Assembly: GCA_017562135.1 (NCBI GenBank)
Contig: QEYB01001543.1
Coordinates: 186,001-250,000 of the forward strand
Reading direction: 5' to 3'
From: Dipylidium caninum
Taxonomy: Eukaryota; Platyhelminthes; Cestoda; Cyclophyllidea; Dipylidiidae
Length of the DNA stretch: 64,000 nt
Shown here: positions 26,326 to 39,270 of the stretch, piece after piece
How the letters are laid out: the number at the start of each line of letters is the position of its first letter
How positions within the stretch are numbered: position 1 is the first letter of the stretch
Made by a program: the position numbers and the translations under genes
Notes under the pieces: model-generated
Seen by the model: the letters and a program-made list of their open reading frames with translations, nothing else
Database searches by the model: none
Told to the model about the DNA's origin: nothing

Positions 26326-29300
26326 CTAGATTAAGAGAGTGCCAGGCCGTGGTCGCAGTTGATCAGATAAAGCTCGGGCTAGGCGAACAGTCACCAAGTC
26401 CTGATTCTCACAGCCACCAACCGCATTATCAGTAGAACGCAATTTCCAAATTATCGAGTGTAGATGCTTGGCAGCCGGTCCGATCATTCGACGCAGACAC
26501 ACCTCATCAGATTCAGAGAGGCGACGAAGGATGCGCAGAAGGAGTCGTGTGGCACTGTGCTTATCACTTCGACGAAGAGCCGTTGTAAAACCGCGTAGAC
26601 CTGCAGCCGAGAGAGCGGTACGGCAATATTCACCCCCATAAAGTGAGGCAAGGCTGGCCAATGTGCTGATCGCCAAACCAACTAGATTTGCAGCCACTGA
26701 TGTAGTTCCACTAGAGACAGCCTCTTGTTCATTTTCTACACCGTCAGGCACGCACTCATTGTCAACTACTTCCGAGGAGGAAGCTTCAAGAAGGGAGGCA
26801 AGGATACCTGGCAAGTGTTTGGGTGGTCGAGAGGAAGAAAGAAGCTAAAAAGGCAATGAGAGTAATAAATGACACTTAAGTATAAAGCCAATGAAATCTT
26901 CCGAAGTGGAGGACACCTACTACGTGAATCTCACTAAACATACCCTTTCAGCTATGAAGCAAACATCTTTCGAATTCTTTGGCAATTGGTCAATAATAGT
27001 GGAATGATAGTGTAGACGATCAGCTGGAGGTCCATTTTGTCGAAAATGCAAAGCGTACCGAACCACATCTGTTATTAGAGTGAGTAATGTGTTGAGCAGT
27101 TTCAGAGTCAGAAGTAAATGTCGCACTCCGGTAGTGTCAGCCGAGATCCTCAACAAAATTGGATATCCTCTATGAGAGGAGTCAGGTATATTGGGGCGTA
27201 GACTTTTGCTCGGATGATTTAGTGCATCAACCGTAGAACTATGTCGCTAAATACAAATTACCCATTCCTCGTGAGATTTAAGTAGATAATATGTGGAGCG
27301 CTAAGACTACGCGCAAACCGGCTTACCCCATGTCGAAGGATAGAACTGCCGATAGAAACTAGTAGATCATAAATAACAACAACGGGATTCTGGCTATATT
27401 CGGCAGTGGATTCAAGGAGAAGGTGCATGAGACCCGATTCCTGAGGCCATTGTGCAGCGAGGATAGAGAGAAGTCGGAGGGCAAGAAAACAATGCACAGA
27501 GAAACGATGATATCCACAGTTGCAATTAGTTATAAAACGTGTTAGACAGGGAATGACATTGGATACACGCCAAGTAGTTAAAAAGGTGGAATGAGTATTC
27601 TCACGGACGAGAGTTTTGGGTGATAAGTAATGATTGAGAAAACGTAATATATGAAGACAATCAATAAGGAGGCGCAGGAAATAGGGCGAAGGAGAGGGTT
27701 TACGAAGGTCCAACAGGAGAGAGGCCTAAAGTGAAGCAAGACAAACAATAGATAAACCCATACAATTACGCAATAGAATAATGTTAAGAGGAGGTGGAGG
27801 AAGTAAGCTGAATTGAATTACAAAAAGTAATCGGATTGAGGACGTGTAATGTTACAGTTTACCTTATTGAAATGGTGATGAAGCGAGTAACAAAGTTAAT
27901 GAAATAATGATTTAAATCATATCAAGTATCGGGAGGAAGGGGACAGGAGCAAAGGTTAGTGCAAGATGGAAAAGGGTGTTTGTTATTAATTTGATTAAGG
28001 AATACGTGTAGAGTAGATACCCACTTCCATAGCAAAGTTTGGAAGAGTGTCAGCTTACCCGATTGAGTCTTCAAGAAATAAGAAGAAAAGAAAGGGAAAA
28101 AATTAAAATCAATCACTAAAAGTGAAGATTTGAGTGGATTTTATTAGCATCGTATATATCATGGTCTTGCGAAGGTCAAATCGTAAATAGGCTCTGGACA
28201 CTACTATTTCATCATCGAGTGCATGTTAATGCTAATGCTAATGATCAAAGATTTGGCTTTCATGCTCTAGAAATCAGTGCAAAACTCTTATTATACCTAC
28301 ATAGGGAATCAGAAGATTGTTCACCATCGCCAACACGCTATCGAGGACTTCGGGTGAAGGGCCATTGTAAGTGTTTTTCAGGTTTGATATGAATTTGTAG
28401 CCTTTGAGGCTGTTCACACTACTAGAACTCTTTTCATGAAAGCTGTTAGGACGGTAGATCGAGGTGCGGGATGAGGAGCGCGAAGAGATTACTGAAGACG
28501 TAGAGGAGGGGCGTTGATTGACACAGCACCGCAGTGAAGGGGTACGACTAATCCCAGATGGGATCGACGGAGCCGAGATCTTTGAATTAAGCCGGTCGAC
28601 AGAGAATGGAGCGCGAGTAAGTCCAGACGATCGAATGGGCAAATTGAGACTAATGTTGGAGGAGGTCATTGATTCGCAGTCGTCATCTCCACCGCACAAG
28701 ATGGTATTCATGTTCAAGATAATCTATCAAAAGTAGCCAGGTAAGGAGAATTGGATATCACGTTGTTTTATTCTGCTGCCAAGCATAATGCTTCTTTCAT
28801 TTCACGTGACAGAAAGTGAGGAACAAATCTAGTGCAAGCGTAACACGTTCCTCCAAACGAGCAAAGAGGAATAGTAGCATTAAGCGGGACCCTCATTAAC
28901 CTATGGTGAAACTAAGTTATCGCCTACCCACACTAATGATAGACGACTTTGTATGATCTGAATGAGCTTTCGTTAAGGATGTTCTCAACTGGCAGAGGAA
29001 GCGACAACAATGCTACAAAATGGTACCAATTAATCCGCTCTCAAATAAACAGACAAATCTCCAAACTCAGATAGGATAGGGAATTTGGGTAAGTCTAGTG
29101 TTTGCATAAGTAGAGGCTATTCAGTATCCTGTAAATAGGAAGTGAATTTAAGGTGTGTCCGTAGCCCATTGTTTTGGGCGTTAAAAGGGAGTGATGACTG
29201 GATCACTCACCCTTACACAAATACTACGAGTCATGGAATCCGAGGCAGGAGCCACAGCCAACTTGGCGATTGCAGGAAGTAAGGCCTTGATAAGATCTTC

Positions 29301-32300
29301 TCGACGACTCTCCACTACCTCCAATTGCCTGCTTATATCCTCCACCAAAGCCAACGTCACTAATAGTAGTTGATTCTCCAAACTTCCGGAGCGGTGGGTG
29401 CTTGAAAGGTTACCTGGACACAATAGCAATAAGCACTTTCACTTCTTCCTTTTTCTCTCGTCAACAAAAAACAGAAAGAAAAGACTATCCATACGATGAT
29501 ATCCCTGTTAGCCCACTTCACGGGGATAGCCTCAAATCGGCCACTGATTGATAGTTATATCGGTGACAGGCAAATATTAAATATACCTGTCTAGCCAATA
29601 TTTAGCCAACAGCGCCAAAGAGTACAAAAACAAGGTGATTATAAGACCTTAAAATAAGAGGCCTCTTATGCAGATCTAACCAATAAAGACGTTCAATATT
29701 GAGGATGAACCAATGAGCGACGAATTAGACATATTTCAGAGGTGTTACAGAGGTCGCACAAGAGATGCGCAATACTAAGGTCACTGAGTCGTTTCCATGG
29801 TGTAATTCAAAATTATCACGTTTTCATATACTCAAGAGGGGCGAAATAGGGCGTATGTATATGTATGTCGCAAATTGTGTGTAACAATAAGGTTTCGCAA
29901 ATTAAAGCAAAAAAGTGCCTTAAGTCACAAGGTGGAAAGTACTCGTATTTATATATGTGAAGTGAGAGTAAATAAATAAGATCCCTAACAAAGAAAAATG
30001 TTGGAAAGAATGTGAGAGAAAATAAAGTAATAGAGGAAAGTGAGAAGAGTGAAGTTGTGGCAAGTCTCAAGAGAATAGGAAAGAAAAGGAAATTATAATT
30101 AAGACGATTTGATCCAATATAACTGTAACTGTGTTGTCAGTGCGATGAGGGCAGATTAGTTTTGTGTAAGTGGTGAGGAGCAAATACACTAGATTGTAAT
30201 TCAGTAAAAAAGTAAAAACACAGATGTTCATACTCAATTACTTTGGTAGAAATTGATATGTCATTCCCTTACGTATTATTATTACCCCAAGTTATACAGC
30301 TTATCCTGATCTAACTTCAAAGTGGCCCGTGCTGACTACTTTTGCACCCGAGTTTTCTGGCATTGGTACACCTTATTAATCAGGCGACGTCTAGACATGA
30401 GGATAAAACGGGGTTGAGCGTACTAACACAAAAAGCATTAAAATATAAGCAATCCTAGTACAAGAATGTGAATGCCCCTAAACATATCCCCCCAACACCG
30501 TGGTTACAACGAAATTCATCTACTGGAAGTCGGGATATGCTCATGTCCAAAAGGACCAGATGAAATAGGATTGTTGAAATTATGATTTCATATGAGTGTA
30601 AACATTTTAAAGAAAGAACAACGTTTGAGAAAAAAAAAGGCTAGGAAGTTTGAGCAAAAAGCAACAATTTCTCAAAATCAATAAACTTTCTCTCTCCCTG
30701 TTGTGTGCGAGCGTGTGTGTGTGTTTGTAGGTTGCACGAAAAGGTAGGTGCATGTACACAAAGGCTATAATGCCATCAGTTTGCGTGCTTGCGTGTGCAA
30801 GTGGATGAAGACATTTGACAGCCTAAACTTGGGGTACCGAACTTTTTCAGCGTCTCGCCCTCCCCCTACTATGGGGTTCATGTGAATTTTTCGAAACCAC
30901 TTCTCAATTATAGCATTTAGATAAGTGTGGTTACTCTGTAAAGCCGGAGAAGACCAAGCTTTGCTAATCAGTATTGCAATTTGACACCTTTAGCTGATAT
31001 TGCCACTGAGAGACATTAATCTGAACACAAAGAGTGTTTAAGAAAACTAACTCACCCATGGAAGAGGTCCAATAACTGATAATTTGACTGAGGAATTGAA
31101 TTAAACAGAAAGAATGCACACATTCAGCATTAGGATCTCTTGGTGGAAGGAGTAGGCGATTACGAATTGAAGCAGAAGAGGCCAGAATGACAGGTAGACA
31201 TGAGAAGGCGGAGAAACCAGTCTTGAGAGAGACTCCGAGTGTAGTGGTAGCGGGAGAATGTCGAGACCCCTGCAACATAGGCGAGTAACGAGAGACACCT
31301 GCTGATGAAATTGTGCGTTTCGACCGATCTTGATAAATGCTCGAAGAAATCTTGGAGGTGGATTTGGTCGATGCAGTAGTTGCAGACTTTTTGTTTTTTT
31401 GACTACCATTTCTAGCAGCAGCGTAGACTCCGATAGCGGTAGCCACCTGGTAAAAAGGGTAATGGCATTTATCGAGAGAATTGAATAAAATTTCAAATTC
31501 CAGTGGTTTTTAAAAGCTATAGGATGGGAAATGCGTCAATGTAATATCTTACTTGGTGACATATATTGGGAACCAAGCTATAGACAATCAGATCTGAAAG
31601 GTGTTTAACACAGAGGCCCAAGTAACGTAAATCAGGCGATAGGTACGAAATCTCTTGAGTGTGATTCTCGCTCTCGTTTCCTTCGTCACCAGATGTAAGA
31701 ACATCGTCTACGTTGAGGACGGTGCTAGGCAAATAATGTTGATTAGTCATTTTTAAGTCGCGCTCAAGACAGGAAGGAAGACAGGCCTCGCAAGCAGAAA
31801 CGAGAATATCGCCAAATCCCAAATCCAGAGCAGCGGCCACCATTAAGTAGGCCTTAGCACGCCGCATGATATACGGCGATTTGAGTTGACTCAAAATGGA
31901 ATCCAAAAAACTGTTGTTATTGATGTTGAGAAGGCGACGGCAAGCCGCAGGGGTGCCCGATTTCATACCCGCTCGAAGGGACGAACCAAGAGGTTTACTG
32001 GTAAGGGCGAGAGGTAACAGCAGGCCTGTCGTCATAGCTGACAAGAGGCAGGTCTAGGAAATAAGAGTACGGTAACTTCTGATTATTTCGCTACCGATAG
32101 TGATAATGACGCAAATACAGTGCACGCACACATGGATAGATCGCAGCACCTCACTAAGGACTCGTTTTTCGTCATAGTGTGCTCATAAAGTGAACACACA
32201 TTACGAGGAGTCTAAATGCGCTATTTCAAACAAGATCATCTCAGGTGGCAACGACAGTACTACAACTAATCGACATTTTAGCGCAATTGTCAAGGAATGT

Positions 32301-35300
32301 GGAGTAAAAATAGATTAGGTAATACGATATATTCAAGGAATAATAAATATCCTGTCGCGTCAATCAACTACAGATGTTGGAGAGCAAAATAAAATCCATT
32401 CATAAAAACTGATGAACACAAATATTTTCAGCCAACTCATGACCATAGGGTTTAGGATTATTTTCTAAGCCCCTAATTTGGTAAAATGAAAGTGAGAAAA
32501 AAAGGAAATCAGTAAATCTAATATCTGAGATATAAGAGGCTTGAGCGCATAAAATCCGTAGGGGGTTTTCAGGGTCTCAAACGGGAAAGAGTAAAAGAAA
32601 CATACCAAGACAACTGTAGATTGGCCCTTTGTTCCTATGGACGGATTGATTTTATGGATAAATTCAGAGGTTCCACTCCTGTCTATAAGGCCACACACAA
32701 AAAGGGAGGGCTTGAGTCTAATAAGACCTGCCAAAGCACTAGCACAAGCATGGTCAATATATTGAGGTGACAAATTCACTAAGGCCGTTTTTGGAGTCTT
32801 GGTCTTGGTAGTACCAATTCCACCACTGATGCCTCCCTTCACACCATCAGTCCAAATGCGACTGGTGTTTTCGGGGGTCAGGAGACAATTGAGGAATGAT
32901 TTAACTGATGAGGAGAGAGAAATTGCCAATTTCACACTCGACTGATCTCCATCGACTTCTTGGATGTCGAGATGTTGCAAAAGTCGCATCAGCTGACAAC
33001 CAAGCACCGCCACTATGGTCTCGTTCAGTGCACGAGCTGCTGTGAGTCGAATTTTATTCTCAATCGTCGTAGGCGAAGAAGATTTGACGGATGTTGAATG
33101 AGACAGATTTCCACGTTCCAATGGTTTAGTTTGAGTGGCACAATATGTATTTTTTGTGTGATTGGTCCTTTGGGCGGTGTTTCCTCCACGTGATGTAGAT
33201 GAGGAAAGCGACAATATTATTCGGAGCAGAGCTGATTGCCATTGGGCCTCTGATACCTCAATATCTTTGAATGTCAGATCAACGTAGACTAGGGGATTAG
33301 CAAGCACATGACCGTAGAGGCACATTTCGCAAATTAGTAGTTCTCCCAGTATAATAAGGCCGGCTTTTTTCAATGACGATACATCCTTGAATGCCTTATC
33401 TCGCAAAATATCAACCACAGAAGATAAGATAGACGGAAGTTTTGGTGCAACCTCAGCAATGAGTCCATGAACTAGTTGTCGACTTTGTCCACCTTCGCCT
33501 TGTTGAATCAAACACGAAGTTCGATAGATTAGTAGGCCACCGATTCTACACAGCCACGTTTTCGCGGATGCAGATAATTTGGTGAGCGGGAGAAGTGAGG
33601 AAAGAACAGGTAAGTAATACCTAATCGTTAAGATGCTCTTCTCAGCATCAGTCTCAGATTTGTCTTGTTTAGATTCCAAGGTAGTGATAGCAAGGAACCA
33701 GGCTACATAACTAAGGAAATTAGAGCAATTTTCCGACTCTTGAAGAACAAGTGAATCCACCATCCGGTTGAGGAGCTGAGGAGGATGAAGTCCAAGAATT
33801 GACATTTCAAGGTAATAATAAAATATCAGATATATAAGATTATGGCATACCTCACATGAGTAATCATTAAGTTCTTCTTCCGTTATCGACCTGATGGTTG
33901 AGGGGGAGAAAACGACAAGACCACAAGGAAGCTGTAAATCTGATTTCGGTGGATTGCTAACCCATTTGTAATAATCGCCAATGGGCTGGGGAATGTAATA
34001 TAAGCTATGACCATGGCCAGATGGGTCGTTCTCATCCATCTCCCACAGAAAATCAAATTCCTCAAGGACATCTGAGCTGCACAGTTTCTCAAACTCACTA
34101 GAATCTCGTCCAATCACTAAGCCTGTCTTCTGTGGTAGGTTACAGACCTCATCACCCCAGGGGTAAATCAGTGCTAGTCTGGCACGAGTTTGAGGTGATA
34201 CAAGAGATGCAATCCTAGCGGATAAGTGTGTTCGATGGGGTCCAACACTTCCAACTTGAATAGAAGTATCTATACGATGAAAAAAGGGCGGATACAGCTT
34301 TAAAAGTTATAGGCCGGTAATAAAAGTTGAAAAATAATTACCCTCGTTGCGAACCGCATATTCACTTTTTGTCATCCGCTCTTCGGTTAACGACGTGATT
34401 GGTGGTTGCAGATTGTCATTAGATTCGAAAAAAAACTTTTTCTTGCAGTCTGGTGTAACGATTGTTCGCAAATTGCTATGGCAACTTATATCCTCCGAGT
34501 CTTCCGTGCCAATTAAGGTAGTAAGACTGGCGTTGCTGTTATGTGTTTCAAACACCGTAGGTTTCATGACAGGTGGACAAGCTCGGGCGTAAAGCTCAAA
34601 ATTTGCCTCACCCACAGGTGCACTCTGGTCAATTGACAATGGCAACTGGGAGTAGGATTCGGCTTTGGAAGTACTACCGTTACTTGTCTTATTTCCTTCG
34701 TTACGCAATGAGACGGTCTGCTTATGTAAAGTTTTGTTCCGCAATAGAGCAGCACTGACTAAAGCGCTATCACCCATCGAAACTGATCGCTTCAGATTCT
34801 GAAATTTACAATTATACAGTTATTTTCTGTAATCCTGTTAATGCGAAATTACATAATTGTAAATAACCTGCCTTAACGGCACCACGTAACGCCACTTTTT
34901 CTTGGTCATTCATATCCGCAACTCCATTGGTGTTGTTGTGGACGGTGGAAACAGTGTCAAAATTTTGCTGAACAAAAAAAAAGTAAGGTACATCGAAAAG
35001 AAAGCGTTTTCATCTCTCAGGGCACAGATATGATGCGAACTCGTGATAAAAATCTCCACTTTTAGACACATTACCTTTAGGTAACACAGCAATGAATCAA
35101 GTAATAAAAGAAATAATCTCTCCCAAGGGTTCAATTAGATGTCACAGACTATATTAAACTATAAGGACTATGGTCTCACAACAAGCTAACACTGCACTTT
35201 TTCCCAATTTTAGTCAAGTTCTTGCGCCATGTTGACGTCAATATGCTCAAACATTCATGAAAATGTGTGCATGTTGACAACTTTACGGATTGTTTTATAA

Positions 35301-36564
35301 TGACTTTTAGCATGCTTAAAATTTTATACATAAGTTGCTATTATTCTTCTACCTTCTCCACATTAAATCCATTGAGTCGCAAAAGGCTTCGAAACCATCG
35401 ATTATACATTTAATATTTACCATCCATTTATACACGACTTTTTAGTTTAGTCTACTTTGAGAATACTAAAGATGAGATTAAAAACATCATGCATACAACT
35501 ACTTGAATGAGGTTTTTGAAAAAATGCATCGTCATATCAAGAAGAAAGAGGACAAATAAGTATTGAATGACAACTTCTCTTACCTTAAGCGAATTATTGA
35601 GACAGTCGGGATTGTTAAATGTACAAATTTTGTGGGAATCACGTTCGACCACTGGTTTTAAATGCAAAAATTGATGAGCAAGTACATCTTTAAGAAGTAT
35701 TCTTTTGTTCGGATCTTTAGTCAGCATAGCGGAAAGTAGAGACCATAAGTCAGTGCTGGGTTTGTGATTACACTGAATAGGAATTTCTAACTCGTGGGTA
35801 CATATCCTCTGAATGACCTTAATTAAAAATAAGTGTTTTTAGATTGCACAGTATGTTTCGCTCATGATAAGCATTAAGTAATATATTACATGGGATGGTG
35901 CTTGCGAAGCAAAAGGTGTAACGGCAAAGAACATTCTAAAAAATATGCAACCCAAACCCCAGATATCAGAGGCTTTGGATGCAGGGGCTCCGCGCAAAAT
36001 CTCGGGAGCGGTATAGGGCAATGCTGACTTGGATAACCCATCACATTCAGAATCTTTGCATTTACTGACCGGGAATATATCAACCAATCTTTCTCCTTCC
36101 ATCCGAGCATATGAAAAATCAAAGTACTTTACGTTGCCACAGCCATCCAAGAAAATCTAAAAATACGTTTAAGAGCAAGACTTTACTCTCGCAGGAAACC
36201 AGTCAGCAAAAATGACTCCGGTTGAATGTATAAACTGAAGCCCGTTAAGTAGCTGTTGTCCGATTTCGATTATGGCACTTTCGGGAAAAATTCGGTCTTG
36301 CTGGAGCATCATTTCTAATGTCCCGCCAGTGCACAGATCCATCACAACCCACAAATGGTTACCTGTTTCATACCATTCGTGGAATTTTAAAATGCTCTCA
36401 TGCTCTAAAGCACGGGCGAAGCGAACATGATTTGTAACATGCACTCTTCTCTTTTTATCAATACAAGAAATAGCCAGAAAGTTTATCGTCCCCTTTCTCC
36501 GAGCCTTATATATTTGTTGCTCCTCACAAACGCATATTTCGCCATATAAAACAAAGTTTTCCAT
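26326..36564 (-). CDS. ULK4: ULK4 pseudokinase with C-terminal helical repeats
   Basis: Orthologue of ULK4, a ciliary/neuronal pseudokinase of the Fused/ULK group. Minus-strand exons: 36187-36564, 35890-36156, 35584-35817, 34872-34967 (or from 34868), 34342-34798 (or to 34782), 33851-34269, 32606-33775, 31553-32053, 31056-31446, 29211-29413, 28301-28723, 27327-27725, 26944-27246, 26326-26844. About 1919 residues (human 1275) in one frame. The start MENFVLYGEI matches human MENFILYEEI. The kinase fold (residues 1-280) lacks the glycine loop, the HRD motif (FADWFPAR instead) and a true DFG (FDFSYAR), so catalysis is unlikely, as in human. HEW-YETGNHLW-V and APEILRGA are family hallmarks. The rest is helical/armadillo-like, ending with LYGGEYC and LLLRILRRLSESDE as in human. 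First intron is 30 nt. The extra length lies between the kinase and the repeat region. Confidence 0.93.
28724..29210 (-). other. ULK4 intron, nothing else seen
   Basis: Intron between ULK4 exons 29211-29413 and 28301-28723, bounded by consensus splice sites. No open frame or repeat worth naming. Confidence 0.6.
29414..31055 (-). other. Long ULK4 intron with GT-rich stretch
   Basis: 1.64-kb intron between exons 31056-31446 and 29211-29413. It contains a GT dinucleotide run near 30712-30724 and a short unconvincing minus-strand open frame (29816-30070). No other element recognised. Confidence 0.6.
30712..30724. repeat. Short GT dinucleotide repeat
   Basis: Run of about six GT units inside the long ULK4 intron, with further GT-rich sequence to about 30800. 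Confidence 0.8.
32054..32605 (-). other. ULK4 intron, nothing else seen
   Basis: Intron between exons 32606-33775 and 31553-32053. Part of the open frame of the upstream exon runs on to 32465, but an excellent donor (gtatgt) at 32605-32600 and conserved phase place the splice at 32606. Confidence 0.6.
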
Positions 36565-37647
36565 GGTTAATGGGAAATTTCGTGAGAATTTGCAGTTAAC
36601 ACTATATATTGGCCGGAGAAGAGCCTGGCGCAGTCTTTCATGTAGCGCGCAATTTACATGTTGAGTCCATTTATAAATTAAAACAAAATAGGTAATATAG
36701 AACTTAGTGGACATTTCCTACATGAAATAATATTTCACGTTCTATACGGAGATATTTTGAAGTTCTAGATGATGGATTGAAATTTTGCTTGATACATTTG
36801 CCGCCGTGGGTTGCATCCAATGCGGTAGAGGAAAATTGCGCAACATATTTCGAGATCGAAATGCGTTAATCACCTCGTTTATTCAGAAGTTTTCCAAGAC
36901 GTAAAACATCTATTGTGTAGCACAAATTTTCCACGATATTATTATTAAATGAACAATTACCTCTTCAGCGATACTTTTTTCTAGCCCGTTTACGGTCTCA
37001 ATTCATCTTTTCAGCAAGAAAATTGCCAAAATTCATTAAGATGCGAACACTTCCGATGAAAACGGGGAGTTCTGTGTAGATTAAAGCATTCCACTTTTCA
37101 TTATAAACGCAGAAAATGAGACCGAAAATTGTAATTTTTTTGTCGTCATCATAATTGACGGCGGAAATGCAAATTGCTTGTAATGGTCTGCGACGGAGCC
37201 GCTGGCAACGTGCCGGCAACATTTAAGTCCAAATGACGTCACAAAACTTTGCATTTGCATTTAACGCCGTTTGAACCAATGTAAAATAATGGTCCATATG
37301 GAGATTACGCCAGGAACTTTACAGTGATGTTTAAATACTAACCATGCTTCCGCTATCATAATATTTGTAATCTGATGGACCTATATTCTATGAACTGATG
37401 CTCTTAGAAGATGTCTTGGAATTTATCTACTTATCTAATGCGTTTCATCCGCTACTTTCGGCCTCAAGCCGCGTCGCACTCTGCAAATTCAGTTAACCTC
37501 CTTAACATTTTCGGTTTAAAAAAATTGCCGTCATGCAGGATTACTTTTCCATTGCAAGTTTTGTGACTTATGTGTGTGTTTGATAGAATGTTAGCAACTA
37601 AAACAATCCCACTTTTGTTTTAAGTAGCTACTCGTCTGTAAACCCTT
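36565..37647. other. Divergent spacer between ULK4 and Ig-domain gene
   Basis: About 1.1 kb between the ULK4 start codon (minus) and the start of the small Ig gene (plus). It presumably contains both promoters. Open frames here are short and unconvincing. Confidence 0.5.
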
Positions 37648-38115
37648 ATGTGCCTGTGTTTTTGCTGGCGAATCATCCGCTTTTTACTGTTTGTTCACAT
37701 TACAAGCTGTGATCTGATCGTTGAACCGTCACTTTTAGTCGTCGAAGTACATCAAAATGCTTCTGTTTTTTGCACAACTGATTCTAGGCCCCTACCAGTT
37801 ATTTGGACATTACCGTCAGGTAATTTAATTCCGCCGGGCAGGAACTTCGAAGACGGTCGTCTTGTTAATACAGATGGAATTCTGTCGATTTTCAATGTGT
37901 TGCAAACGGATGAAGGAAACTACGTATGCTCAACTAACGAAGAATCGGGCGTTGCTCTCCTGAAACCCTTTATTATGCCTTCTTACTCATTGGATCTTTC
38001 ATTAATGCTTGGTATTAATTTAGTACTTCTGATACTGTTTGTCATAGCCAATGTCATCAACCATTTGCGATACGTAACAACAGGGTCGTTGAAAACTAAG
38101 ACTTTTCAGCTGTGA
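37648..38115 (+). CDS. Small Ig-domain single-pass membrane protein
   Basis: An uninterrupted frame of 155 codons. A hydrophobic N-terminus (ending near HITSC) looks like a signal peptide. One Ig domain follows: first cysteine in NASVFC, the core tryptophan in VIWTLPSG, and a typical DEGNYVCS motif with the second cysteine. A membrane segment (INLVLLILFVIANVI) is followed by a short basic tail. The gene name is not recognised. It may be complete as a single exon, or a splice donor after the membrane segment (near 38074, gtaaca) may link it to the coding-like segments further on, or it may be the last part of a larger receptor with upstream exons I could not find. Confidence 0.6.
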   Translation: MCLCFCWRIIRFLLFVHITSCDLIVEPSLLVVEVHQNASVFCTTDSRPLPVIWTLPSGNLIPPGRNFEDGRLVNTDGILSIFNVLQTDEGNYVCSTNEESGVALLKPFIMPSYSLDLSLMLGINLVLLILFVIANVINHLRYVTTGSLKTKTFQL

Positions 38116-38219
38116 TATTTTCTTATTGCACATTGCGACTTTTTCATACATTTTTTGCCACATATGCCACCTATTTCTGTAATCATCTACCTTCACATTC
38201 CGGCTTACTCGGGCTCCAG

Positions 38220-38881
38220 AATATCATCTTCGTTGCAGACTGCTCATACGTCTTGAGTTACCCTCTCTGCAAGTAACTGAGCTTGCGAAGAATTACGCGT
38301 AACTTTCTTAGGCCATCCTTTACGAACTTATTGTCTGTAATGGACTTTATAATTGCTTCCGATATTAATAACTGGAGAATATTCAGTCCTTTCCACTATG
38401 ATCTCAATTTAACCTTCGGTTTGGATGTCTTTGCAACTGCTTTGTTAGAACTAAGCATTGGGAGAACTTGTCATCATTTTCCTATTTAGTGGGATCGATA
38501 ATTGATACTCATGAATGGGTATACAAGAAGTTGGTTTCCCCGTTCTCTTGGAGGTGATCCTTTTTTCCTAGTATCGGTTTCCGGTAATACATTCTTCTGT
38601 CGATAAACAAATTCTATAACAGCGCATCATTCGTACAATTCGAGTTCAGAGACACATTTTTGACCTAAGCTGTCACTGTTTAAGTATTTTTATTGATTTG
38701 AATCAGCTTGTCTGGGATACTCGTTTGGAATTGTTAGGCGAAAATTCCGACGATTACCGCACGCCTAAGGGTTGCGTAACATTGTAGTTATACACATGTA
38801 AGGTCGCGGAGAACAGTCTGCGGGTTTTTCTGCCGGAGGACGGGACAGTGACACGGATTCCAACGACAGTTCCTTCTAGTA
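38220..38881 (+). CDS. Coding-like exon series of unidentified gene
   Basis: Several phase-compatible open segments with splice-like borders. 38220-38272 joins in phase to a segment from 38312 (intron 39 nt), which stays open to a stop at 38489 and includes TNLLSVMDFIIASDINNW. 38492-38558 reads SIIDTHEWVYKKLVSPFSW. A frame from about 38632 to 38770 (LNQLVWDTRLELLGENSDDY) joins across a 32-nt intron to a hydrophilic end, GRDSDTDSNDSSF, with a stop at 38879. Not all links between segments could be made consistent, and the product was not recognised. It could be a downstream part of the Ig-domain gene or a separate gene. Confidence 0.35.
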
Positions 38882-39012
38882 AATTGAGTACGGGGAGTTT
38901 GGGTATGTAGATTTCGCACTTTCAGAGTTCAGTCAATATCTGTTGGGACTGCGTTGAATCGACTCTGGATTTTCTATCTATGTTTTCTCGTATCGGTATC
39001 GCGGAGTTTGTA

Positions 39013-39270
39013 CCTAGGGCTTGGCTGATGTGCCCCACCAACAACAAGGATGGAATTTGGTAGTTGTAAGACGAATGTGAGTGTTGGTGAGGTCAATACA
39101 TGATGCTGATATCAGAAGTCGCTCTCAATGGTGCGGTTCACTTTCGGGCTCCGCCAACTTATATCTTCGGTTCAAACGCAAAAAGGGAAATGATTTTAAG
39201 GATGAAGAAAAGATAGGTCTCAGCGGGGTGTTGTTCCATTCTAACAAGAACATAAATGCGTACTTCGGAG
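39013..39270 (+). CDS. Possible exons of unidentified gene
   Basis: Two coding-like pieces: about 39013-39072 (GWNLVVVRRM at its end) and about 39095-39220 (EVALNGAVHFRAPPTYIFG, in a different phase from the open frame starting at 39081). They may continue the unidentified gene ending near 38881 or form another. No family match; splice links not proven. Confidence 0.22.
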
